From the NCBI GenBank assembly GCA_902470915.1, contig CABRIB010000052.1:1-14186 (forward strand): a stretch of 14,186 bases of DNA, given 5' to 3'. The position numbers and the translations under genes are program-made. Every line of letters starts with the position of its first letter. The first letter of the stretch is position 1. The notes under the pieces were generated by a model that was given only the letters and a program-made list of their open reading frames with translations, was not told where the DNA came from and ran no database searches. The DNA is from an uncultured Collinsella sp. GTDB lineage: Bacteria; Actinomycetota; Coriobacteriia; Coriobacteriales; Coriobacteriaceae. This document shows, piece by piece, positions 5,183 to 11,184 of the stretch.

Positions 5183-5974
5183 ATGCCCACACCTTCCACT
5201 GCACGCATGCACGACTTCGAGGTCGTCTCGAACCAGGAGATTGCCGACGGCATCTTCTCGCTCGTCATCTCGGCCCCCAAGCTTGCAAGTGCGCTCAAGC
5301 CCGGTCAGTTTGTGAACATCGCCGTACCCGGCGATGCGTCCTCGCTGCTTCGCGTGCCCCTGAGCTACTACCGCGCCGACGCCGAGGCCGGCACCGTCGA
5401 GCTGTGGTACGCCGTCGTGGGCGACGATACCCGTCGTTTGTCCCAGATGGGCCCTGGCTCCACCTCTAACCTGCTGGGCCCTGGTGGCCGTGGTTGGATG
5501 GTACCCGAGGGCACCAAGAAGGCGCTGCTCGTCGCCGGTGGCATCGGCGTTCCTCCTGTGCTGTGCCTGGCCGGTATGCTTGCCGAGCAGGGTGTTGACG
5601 TGGATGTGTGCCTGGGCTTTGGCACCGCTTCCAAGGCCGTGGGTGTCGATGAGTTCCGCGCGCTGGGCGCCACGGTTAACGTGTGCACCGATGATGGCAC
5701 GCTGGGCACGCACGGTTTTTGCACCGACCCGGCAGCCGAGCTGCTCGGCGAGGGCGGCTACGACTATGTGGCCAGCTGCGGCCCCGCTGTCATGATGAAG
5801 AAAGTCGCCGCCGCTGCCGCCGAGGCCGGTGCGTACTGCGAGGTGTCGCTTGAGCGCATGATGAGCTGTGGCTTTGGCGCCTGCAACACCTGCAATGTCG
5901 AGACGGTCGACGGTATGAAGGGTGCTTGCATGTGCGGCCCCGTGTTCGATGCTTCCAAGGTGGTGGTCTTCTAG
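5183..5974 (+). CDS. pyrK: Dihydroorotate dehydrogenase B, electron-transfer subunit
   Basis: A 263-residue FAD and 2Fe-2S protein that passes electrons from PyrD to NAD+. The N-terminal half is a ferredoxin-reductase-type FAD domain, and LLVAGGIGVPP (115-125) is the nucleotide-binding glycine motif. The C-terminal cluster ligands are C229, C234, C237 and C249 (spacing C-x4-C-x2-C-x11-C) in SCGFGACNTC and GACMCGPVF; C251 is an extra cysteine. An oddity is the FAD motif: RVPLS (57-61) stands where the family usually has RRPIS, so the arginine directly before the proline is valine. The start ATG at 5183 has GGAG five bases upstream; the next ATG (5207) has none. The stop codon TAG overlaps the GTG start of pyrD, as expected for subunits of one complex. 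Confidence 0.94.
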   Translation: MPTPSTARMHDFEVVSNQEIADGIFSLVISAPKLASALKPGQFVNIAVPGDASSLLRVPLSYYRADAEAGTVELWYAVVGDDTRRLSQMGPGSTSNLLGPGGRGWMVPEGTKKALLVAGGIGVPPVLCLAGMLAEQGVDVDVCLGFGTASKAVGVDEFRALGATVNVCTDDGTLGTHGFCTDPAAELLGEGGYDYVASCGPAVMMKKVAAAAAEAGAYCEVSLERMMSCGFGACNTCNVETVDGMKGACMCGPVFDASKVVVF

Positions 5975-6897
5975 TGGGTACCGTGAACATGGCCGTCGAT
6001 TTCGGCGGCGTCAAGATGCAGAACCCCATCAACACCGCAGCCGGTACTTTTGGTTACGGTTGGCAGTTCCAGAACTTCTTTGATGTTTCCCAGCTGGGCG
6101 CCATCACCACCAAGGGTTGCGCAGCCGAGCCCTGGCCCGGCAACCCCGCGCCCCGCATGGCCGAGATCCCCGGCGGTATGATCAACTCCGTGGGCCTTCA
6201 GAACCCCGGCGTGGCCGCCTTTGCCCGCGAGTCCGGCCCGTGGCTCGAGCAACTGTCCAAGGACGGTTGCCAGGTCATCTGTCAGGTTGCCGGCCACTCC
6301 GTTGACGAGTTTGTCCGCGCACTCGAGATGTATGTCGAGCTGTGCCCCTGGGCTGCCGGCTACGAGATCAACGTGAGCTGCCCTAATATCGCCGCCGGCG
6401 GTGCCGCCATGGGCTCTACGCCCGAGGGCGCCTCTTCCGTTATGGCTGCCTGCCGCAAGGTGACCGATAAGCCGCTGTTCGTGAAGATGGCGCCGGTCAA
6501 CGTCGCCGAGATCGCCAAGGCCCTCGAAGCCGCCGGCGCCGACGGCCTTTCGGTCATTAACTCCATCCAGGGCATGGCCATCGACGTCCATACCCGCAAG
6601 TCCCGCGTGGCAAAGCCCAAGGGCGGCCTTTCGGGCCCGCTGTGCCACCACATCGCCGTGCGCATGGTCTGGGAGGTCGCCCAGGCCGTCGATATCCCCA
6701 TCAACGGTGTCGGCGGTGTCATGACCGGCGAGGATGCGGCCGAGTTTATCCTGGCCGGTGCCACCTGCGTGTCGGTTGGCATGGCCAACTTCGTCGATCC
6801 GTGCGCTTCGCTCAAGATCGCGCATGAGCTCGAGGCCTGGGCCGAGTCCCAGGGCGTAAAGGACATCAACGAGCTGGTAGGTGCTTTCGAATGCTAG
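5974..6897 (+). CDS. pyrD: Dihydroorotate dehydrogenase B, catalytic subunit (class 1B)
   Basis: A 307-residue FMN flavoprotein with a TIM-barrel fold that oxidises dihydroorotate to orotate in partnership with PyrK. Signatures are NTAAGTFGYG (20-29), ITTKG (44-48), MINSVGLQNPG (69-79), NVSCPN (133-138) with catalytic base C136 (cysteine marks class 1), and GGLSGP (217-222). The FMN phosphate-binding end is NGVGGV (244-249) and GATCVSVG (262-269). The GTG at 5974 is preferred because AAGGTGGTGG (5957-5966) lies seven bases before it and it overlaps the pyrK stop. GTG at 5983 or ATG at 5989 are possible and would shorten the protein by three or five residues. The last seven bases overlap pyrF. 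Confidence 0.95.
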   Translation: MGTVNMAVDFGGVKMQNPINTAAGTFGYGWQFQNFFDVSQLGAITTKGCAAEPWPGNPAPRMAEIPGGMINSVGLQNPGVAAFARESGPWLEQLSKDGCQVICQVAGHSVDEFVRALEMYVELCPWAAGYEINVSCPNIAAGGAAMGSTPEGASSVMAACRKVTDKPLFVKMAPVNVAEIAKALEAAGADGLSVINSIQGMAIDVHTRKSRVAKPKGGLSGPLCHHIAVRMVWEVAQAVDIPINGVGGVMTGEDAAEFILAGATCVSVGMANFVDPCASLKIAHELEAWAESQGVKDINELVGAFEC

Positions 6898-7607
6898 AGA
6901 CCGATGCCCGCGACCGCGTAATCGTCGCCCTCGACTGCGATCGTGAGCGTGCGCTCGAGCTCGCCCACGAGCTTTCGGGCCATGCCGCCTGGCTTAAGGT
7001 TGGTATGACGCTCTATTACGCTGAGGGCCCCGAGATCGTCAAGACCTTTAAGGACCTGGGCTTTAAGGTCTTCCTTGACCTTAAGTTCCATGATATTCCG
7101 CATCAGGTTCGCGGTGCCGCCCGTTCGGCCTCGCTTGCCGGTGCCGACCTGCTCTCGGTTCACGGCTTGGGTTCGGGCGCCATGCTCGCTGCCTGCCGCG
7201 AGGGCGCCGAGGAGGCGCGCGAGGACCGCGCCAAGCTCGTCGCCATCACCGTGCTCACGAGCATGAATCAGGATGCCTTGAGCGAGATCGGCGTCGAGTC
7301 GCCCGTGGCTGAGGAGGCCGCCCGCCTGGCAAAGCTCGCTCAGGCCAACGGCATCGACGGTATCGTGTGCTCGCCGATGGAGGCTCACGACATGCGTGAG
7401 CTGTTGGGTCCCGATGCCCTGATCGTGACTCCGGGTGTGCGTCCGGTTGGTGCCGCCCTTGGTGACCAGTCCCGTGTGGCGACGCCTTCCCAGGCTATCG
7501 AGCGAGGCGCAAGCCACATTGTGGTGGGCCGTCCCATCACCGGCGCCGACGATCCGGTCGCCGCCTTTGACGCCATCGTCGCCGAGCTGGTCGAAAACGT
7601 CGCGTAA
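6891..7607 (+). CDS. pyrF: Orotidine 5'-phosphate decarboxylase
   Basis: A 238-residue TIM-barrel enzyme that decarboxylates OMP to UMP, the last step of the pathway. The catalytic network D63-x-K65-x-x-D68 lies in FLDLKFHDIP, and K36 in WLKVGM is the usual companion. TPGVRP (180-185) and VVGRPI (211-216) form the phosphate-binding end. This is the short bacterial form found in E. coli and Bacillus, not the 270-residue mycobacterial type. The start ATG lies inside the end of pyrD (ATGCTAG), with GGTAGGTG upstream, indicating translational coupling. No pyrE follows; the operon ends here, and orotate phosphoribosyltransferase must be encoded elsewhere. Confidence 0.97.
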   Translation: MLETDARDRVIVALDCDRERALELAHELSGHAAWLKVGMTLYYAEGPEIVKTFKDLGFKVFLDLKFHDIPHQVRGAARSASLAGADLLSVHGLGSGAMLAACREGAEEAREDRAKLVAITVLTSMNQDALSEIGVESPVAEEAARLAKLAQANGIDGIVCSPMEAHDMRELLGPDALIVTPGVRPVGAALGDQSRVATPSQAIERGASHIVVGRPITGADDPVAAFDAIVAELVENVA

Positions 7608-7652
7608 AAGATTCCCCTAAGTCACCACTTTTGGGTCTCATTAGCACAAAAT

Positions 7653-7710
7653 AGCCCCTGTGCCTGCGTAAACTTTCCCATCCTTTGTGTGGAATCGCAG
7701 GTCAGGGGCT
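7653..7710. repeat. Long nested stem-loop downstream of pyrF
   Basis: AGCCCCTG (7653-7660) pairs with CAGGGGCT (7703-7710), CCTGCG (7663-7668) with CGCAGG (7696-7701), then TTCC (7675-7678) with GGAA (7691-7694) and CA with TG, closing on a seven-base loop. Twenty pairs are held with small internal loops. There is no T run on the plus strand (TTAACTTTGGG follows), so it is not a classic terminator, though it may end or stabilise the pyr transcript. On the minus strand it is followed by ATTTTG. Confidence 0.6.
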
Positions 7711-7773
7711 TAACTTTGGGCGCAGTATATTGCACTTTTTGCGGGTATCGTCTAACCTATGGACCCGCGATTG

Positions 7774-7805
7774 GGCATTTTGTACGTTCTACGTGCTAAA
7801 ATGCC
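7774..7805 (+). promoter_or_regulatory. Probable mihF operon promoter inside an inverted repeat
   Basis: TGC-TAAAAT (7794-7802) is an extended -10 with its hexamer at 7797-7802, about 45 bases before mihF. It is bounded by a perfect inverted repeat GGCATTTT (7774-7781) / AAAATGCC (7798-7805), extendable to TTGG/CCAA with one bulged G. The right arm overlaps the -10, so a dimeric regulator binding here would block transcription. A second inverted repeat, GCGGGT (7741-7746) / ACCCGC (7763-7768), lies just upstream. Confidence 0.5.
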
Positions 7806-7846
7806 AATTATTGAATCAGATATAACCCAACTATTTGGAGGTACGA

Positions 7847-8155
7847 ATGGCACTCCCTCAGCTTACCGATGAGCAGCGCAAGCAGGCTCTTGAGAAGGCT
7901 GCTGCCGCACGTCACGCCCGCGCTGAGCTTCGCGAGCAGATCAAGAAGGGCGAGAAGTCCCTCGAGTCCGTGCTCAACTCCGATGACCCCATCGCTTCCC
8001 GCATGAAGGTTTCCACCCTCATCGAGTCTCTTCCCGGTTATGGCAAGGCCAAGGCCGCCAAGATCATGGAGGAGCTCGGTATCTCCGCTACCCGTCGCGT
8101 CCAGGGCCTCGGCGTCCGTCAGCGCGAGCAGCTCCTCGAGCAGCTGACCAAATAA
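7847..8155 (+). CDS. mihF: Integration host factor, actinobacterial type (MihF)
   Basis: A 102-residue small basic nucleoid protein that binds and bends DNA. It is unrelated to the HU/IHF fold of proteobacteria. The N-terminal helix is rich in Ala, Arg and Lys (residues 8-35). The helix-two-turn-helix core is MKVSTLIESLPGYGKAKAAK (53-72), followed by the characteristic RRVQGLG (83-89). The start ATG has GGAGGT (7837-7842) only four bases upstream, and the next residues, ALPQLTDEQR, match the family start as I recall it. The gene heads a tight operon with gmk, rpoZ and thiI; its TAA directly abuts the gmk start. The order mihF-gmk-rpoZ is also that of Mycobacterium. Confidence 0.95.
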   Translation: MALPQLTDEQRKQALEKAAAARHARAELREQIKKGEKSLESVLNSDDPIASRMKVSTLIESLPGYGKAKAAKIMEELGISATRRVQGLGVRQREQLLEQLTK

Positions 8156-8725
8156 GTGGGCGCTCAGGATTCCAAGCTCTTTGTGATTTCTGGACCGTCA
8201 GGCGCAGGGAAGGGTACGCTCGTCACTCGTGTGCGCGAGCGCCGCTCGAACCTGGGCCTGACGGTTTCGGCTACCACGCGAGCACCACGCAAAGGTGAGG
8301 TCGACGGCGTCAACTACTTTTTCCTGACGCGTGAGGAGTTCGACCGCCGCGTGGCAAACGGTGAGTTTGTTGAGTGGGCCGAGGTCCACGGTAACTGCTA
8401 CGGCACGTTGGTGAGCGAGGTTCAGTCCAAGCTCGCCTCGGGCGCGTCTCTGATTTTGGAGATCGATGTCCAGGGCGCCCTGCAGGTGAAGGAGCGTTTC
8501 CCCGAGGCCGTGCTGATCTTTATCAAGCCGCCTTCGCTTGAGGTGCTCCGCGAGCGTCTAGTCGGTCGCGGTACCGAGACGCCCGAGACGATTGAGCTGC
8601 GTATGGCAAACGCCGCCGATGAGCTTGCCCTTGCCGACCGCTACGACGACGTCGTGGTTAATGACGATCTCGACCGCGCGACCGATGAACTCGTTCGCGT
8701 TCTCGATATGCATGAAAGGAACTGA
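8156..8725 (+). CDS. gmk: Guanylate kinase
   Basis: A 189-residue cytosolic kinase that phosphorylates GMP to GDP with ATP. The P-loop is GPSGAGKGT (13-21). The GMP-binding segment with SATTRAPRKGEVDGVNYFF (38-56) and EWAEVHGNCYGT is typical of the family, as is ILEIDVQGALQVK. The GTG at 8156 follows the mihF stop with no gap and no good Shine-Dalgarno sequence, so translation probably depends on ribosomes finishing mihF. The full family length is reached only with this start. rpoZ begins five bases after the stop. Confidence 0.96.
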   Translation: MGAQDSKLFVISGPSGAGKGTLVTRVRERRSNLGLTVSATTRAPRKGEVDGVNYFFLTREEFDRRVANGEFVEWAEVHGNCYGTLVSEVQSKLASGASLILEIDVQGALQVKERFPEAVLIFIKPPSLEVLRERLVGRGTETPETIELRMANAADELALADRYDDVVVNDDLDRATDELVRVLDMHERN

Positions 8726-8730
8726 GGTCC

Positions 8731-9012
8731 GTGTCCGTTGTAAAGCCTTGCATTGACGATCTTCTGGAGAAGACCGATCACAACCGCTTCCTGCTCGCTT
8801 CGCTTGCCTCCAAGCGCGCCTGCGACATCAATAGCATGCTGCGTGGCCAGCACAACCGCGTGCTTGCCGTCCAGGATGTCGATGACATCACCATCGGGCT
8901 TTCCGGTGCCGATACCATCTCGATGGCTATGGACGAGATTGTCGACGGCGACATCTCTTACGACGAGGCCCGTTACGAGAAGGCGCTCGGCCACAAGGTT
9001 GCTGAAGCCTAA
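8731..9012 (+). CDS. rpoZ: RNA polymerase omega subunit
   Basis: A 93-residue small subunit that helps beta' fold and joins the core RNA polymerase. The conserved helix is NRFLLASLASKRACDINSML (18-37), matching the omega pattern of hydrophobic residues followed by AKRAR-like residues. A DISYDEARYEKALGHKVAE end corresponds to the usual C-terminal helix. The protein has no other strong motif, and the call is strengthened by its place directly after gmk, the usual location in many bacteria. The start is a GTG with AAGGA (8716-8720) about ten bases upstream. Its TAA is directly followed by the ATG of thiI. Confidence 0.92.
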   Translation: MSVVKPCIDDLLEKTDHNRFLLASLASKRACDINSMLRGQHNRVLAVQDVDDITIGLSGADTISMAMDEIVDGDISYDEARYEKALGHKVAEA

Positions 9013-10257
9013 ATGGCGGCTCGCGTCTGCCTGGTCCACTATCACGAGGTTGGACTGAAGGGTAAGAACCGCGCACATTTTGAGCATATCCTCATGGATA
9101 ACATCAAGGCGGCCTTGGCCGCCTTTTCCGTGAATGCCGTGTCTCGAATTTCCGGTTATATCCTCGTGACCTTTAACGAGCATCAGGCCGATGAGGCGGC
9201 GCGTGTCATTCGCACCGTTCCCGGCGTTGCTCGTGTGTCTTTGGCGTATCACACCAACCGCGACCCGCAGGAGTACTGTGCCGCCGCCGTCAAGGCGCTG
9301 CGCGAGTTTGGTTCCTTCGATTCGTTTAAGGTGCACGCCAAGCGCTCCAATACCGACTATGAGCTCACCTCGATTGATATCAATCGTCAGGTGGGCGAGG
9401 TACTGTGCGAGGCCTTCCCCGATAAAAAGGTTCAAATGCACGACCCCGATGCGATGGTGCACGTACTGGTGGTCCAGGGTAGCGTCTACGTGTATGCGCG
9501 CTCCGAGCGTGGCGTGGGCGGTCTGCCGGTGGGTTCTGCCGGCAAGGTCGTGACGCTGTTGTCGTCGGGTATCGATTCTCCGGTGGCGACCTGGATGCTC
9601 GCGCGTCGCGGCGCGGTGTGCGTGCCGGTACATTTCTCCGGTCGTCCGCAGACGCCCGATACGAGCGAGTATTTGGTGCAGGACATCATCCGTGCGCTTG
9701 AGCCGGGTGTCCAGATCGGCCGCCTGTACGTGGTGCCGTTTGGCGACTGCCAGCGTGAAATTTCGGTCACCTGTCCCAGCAACCTGCGCGTGATTATGTA
9801 TCGCCGCATTATGTATTCGGTTGCCGAGCGCATTGCACACATCGAGGGTGCCAAGGCTATCGTTACGGGCGAATCACTTGGGCAGGTTGCCTCCCAAACG
9901 CTTGAGAACATCATGGCCGTCAACGAGGCCGTGAAGATCCCCGTGTTCCGTCCTCTCATCGGTTCGGACAAGCAGGAGATCATCGCGCGCGCCGAGGAGA
10001 TCGGCACGTTCGATATCTCGACTGAGGCCGCTCCCGACTGCTGCACGCTGTTTATGCCGCGCCGTCCCGAGACGCACGCTAAACTCGATGCCGTGCATGA
10101 GGCCTGGGAGTTGTTCGATCACGAGGAGATGATCGAGCGCCTGCTCAAGCAGACCGAGTACATCGACTTCGAGAGCAACACGTATAAGGCCCCTAAGACC
10201 TTAAAACGCAAACATTCGGAGCTTGCTCCGCGTGAGATTTACCAAGATCACGAGTAA
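9013..10257 (+). CDS. thiI: tRNA 4-thiouridine synthase ThiI, without rhodanese domain
   Basis: A 414-residue enzyme that puts sulfur into U8 of tRNA; in some bacteria it also helps supply thiazole sulfur. The N-terminal ferredoxin-like region and THUMP domain span about residues 1-165. The ATP-binding PP-loop is SSGIDSP (184-190) in TLLSSGIDSPVATWMLARRG. GESLGQVASQTLENI (286-300) and the cysteine segment PDCCTLFMPRRP (341-352) are typical, with C343 or C344 the likely catalytic cysteine. The C-terminal rhodanese domain of the E. coli enzyme (482 residues) is missing, as in Bacillus, where a dedicated cysteine desulfurase supplies sulfur directly; none is encoded in this window. The start abuts the rpoZ stop with no gap and only weak ribosome binding signals, suggesting coupling. 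Confidence 0.95.
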   Translation: MAARVCLVHYHEVGLKGKNRAHFEHILMDNIKAALAAFSVNAVSRISGYILVTFNEHQADEAARVIRTVPGVARVSLAYHTNRDPQEYCAAAVKALREFGSFDSFKVHAKRSNTDYELTSIDINRQVGEVLCEAFPDKKVQMHDPDAMVHVLVVQGSVYVYARSERGVGGLPVGSAGKVVTLLSSGIDSPVATWMLARRGAVCVPVHFSGRPQTPDTSEYLVQDIIRALEPGVQIGRLYVVPFGDCQREISVTCPSNLRVIMYRRIMYSVAERIAHIEGAKAIVTGESLGQVASQTLENIMAVNEAVKIPVFRPLIGSDKQEIIARAEEIGTFDISTEAAPDCCTLFMPRRPETHAKLDAVHEAWELFDHEEMIERLLKQTEYIDFESNTYKAPKTLKRKHSELAPREIYQDHE

Positions 10258-10267
10258 TTTTGTGCAT

Positions 10268-10300
10268 AGACCGACAATGCGCCTGCATCGTCGGTCTTTT
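10268..10300 (+). terminator. Intrinsic terminator of the mihF-thiI operon
   Basis: AGACCGAC (10268-10275) pairs with GTCGGTCT (10290-10297), and inside ATGC (10277-10280) pairs with GCAT (10285-10288) around loop GCCT. The stem runs into TTTT (10297-10300). It begins ten bases after the thiI stop codon. Confidence 0.88.
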
Positions 10301-10470
10301 GCTATCTGGGCATTTTGCGGCTAAGTGTTCATTTGCTGACGTGTGCCTGAATAAATGGACAGATTTGTGCAAGGTTTTGGTCGGTTTTTGGTTTGACCGC
10401 TAAAACCGGTTTTGGAGCGTGGCTGTTGCAGGGCTCTTTTCCTGACACGATGTTGTTGGGAGGTTTTGCT
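10301..10470 (+). other. comEA upstream region
   Basis: This 170-base gap holds no clear promoter hexamers. It contains a perfect 12-bp palindrome AAAACCGGTTTT (10402-10413) in a stretch rich in GGTTTTGG-like repeats (10374-10415), a possible regulator site 58 bases before comEA. No known competence box was recognised. Confidence 0.35.
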
Positions 10471-11184
10471 ATGGCGCAGCGCGAACAACACGAACGGGTC
10501 AAACGGATGGACCGCTTGGCGGACAAGCTGCTCGGTCATAAGGCAGTGGTGATGGCGATACTGGTTGTCATTGCGATGGCGAGCGGCTTGGCGATGGCGA
10601 ACCTTGGCGGCGGTGCCAGCGGCGTGTCTTTTGAGCGGACTGATGGTTCGGGCTCGTTGGTGGAGCCGGGATCCGGCGATGCTTCGAGCGGAAAGACATC
10701 CGAAGACTCTTCGCCTAAGGCGTCTGCCGCGGCAGAGGTTTATGTCGATGTTGATGGCGCCGTTGTGTCGCCCGGCGTATATCGTCTCAAGGACGGCGCG
10801 CGGGTGGCTCAGGCGATTGATGCCGCCGGCGGGCTGGTGCCCGAGGCAGACGTTACGGGGCTCAATCGGGCATCTAAGGTCGTCGATGGACAGAAGATTC
10901 ACGTTCCAACGGTAGGGGAGCAGCAGACGTCCATTGCGGAAGTCGGTGTTGATGGTGGGACTTCCGCATCATCGGGCGCGGGTGGCGCAACAGGCCTAGT
11001 AAACATCAATACGGCAAGCGCGGCAGAGCTGCAGACGCTCTCCGGCATCGGTCCCTCCATGGCCCAGTCGATTATCGATGAGCGGACAAAGAACGGTGCT
11101 TTTGCCTCGGTTGACGATCTGATGCGTGTGTCGGGGATCGGTGAGAAGAAGCTCGCCAAAATCAAAGATTGCATCTGCGTATGA
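10471..11184 (+). CDS. comEA: ComEA, membrane-anchored DNA receptor of competence
   Basis: A 237-residue protein that binds double-stranded DNA outside the membrane and hands it to the ComEC channel. Residues 24-45 (AVVMAILVVIAMASG...) form a single membrane anchor. A low-complexity Ser/Gly/Lys linker follows (46-88), then an SLBB domain (about 89-148, YVDVDGAVVSPGVYRL). A second Gly/Ser linker leads to the C-terminal double helix-hairpin-helix DNA-binding domain (177-237, VNINTASAAELQTLSGIGPS...MRVSGIGEKKLAKI). This SLBB-plus-HhH form is standard for Gram-positive ComEA. The ATG at 10471 has GGGAGG (10458-10463) upstream; in-frame codons back to 10393 are unconserved and lack a ribosome site. 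The stop overlaps the comEC start (ATGA). Confidence 0.94.
   Translation: MAQREQHERVKRMDRLADKLLGHKAVVMAILVVIAMASGLAMANLGGGASGVSFERTDGSGSLVEPGSGDASSGKTSEDSSPKASAAAEVYVDVDGAVVSPGVYRLKDGARVAQAIDAAGGLVPEADVTGLNRASKVVDGQKIHVPTVGEQQTSIAEVGVDGGTSASSGAGGATGLVNINTASAAELQTLSGIGPSMAQSIIDERTKNGAFASVDDLMRVSGIGEKKLAKIKDCICV

Noticed and set aside
7615..7646. Weak hairpin CCCCTAAGT/ACTTTTGGG as the pyrF terminator
   Set aside because: Two central mismatches and no T run after it; the nested stem at 7653-7710 is the more credible structure.
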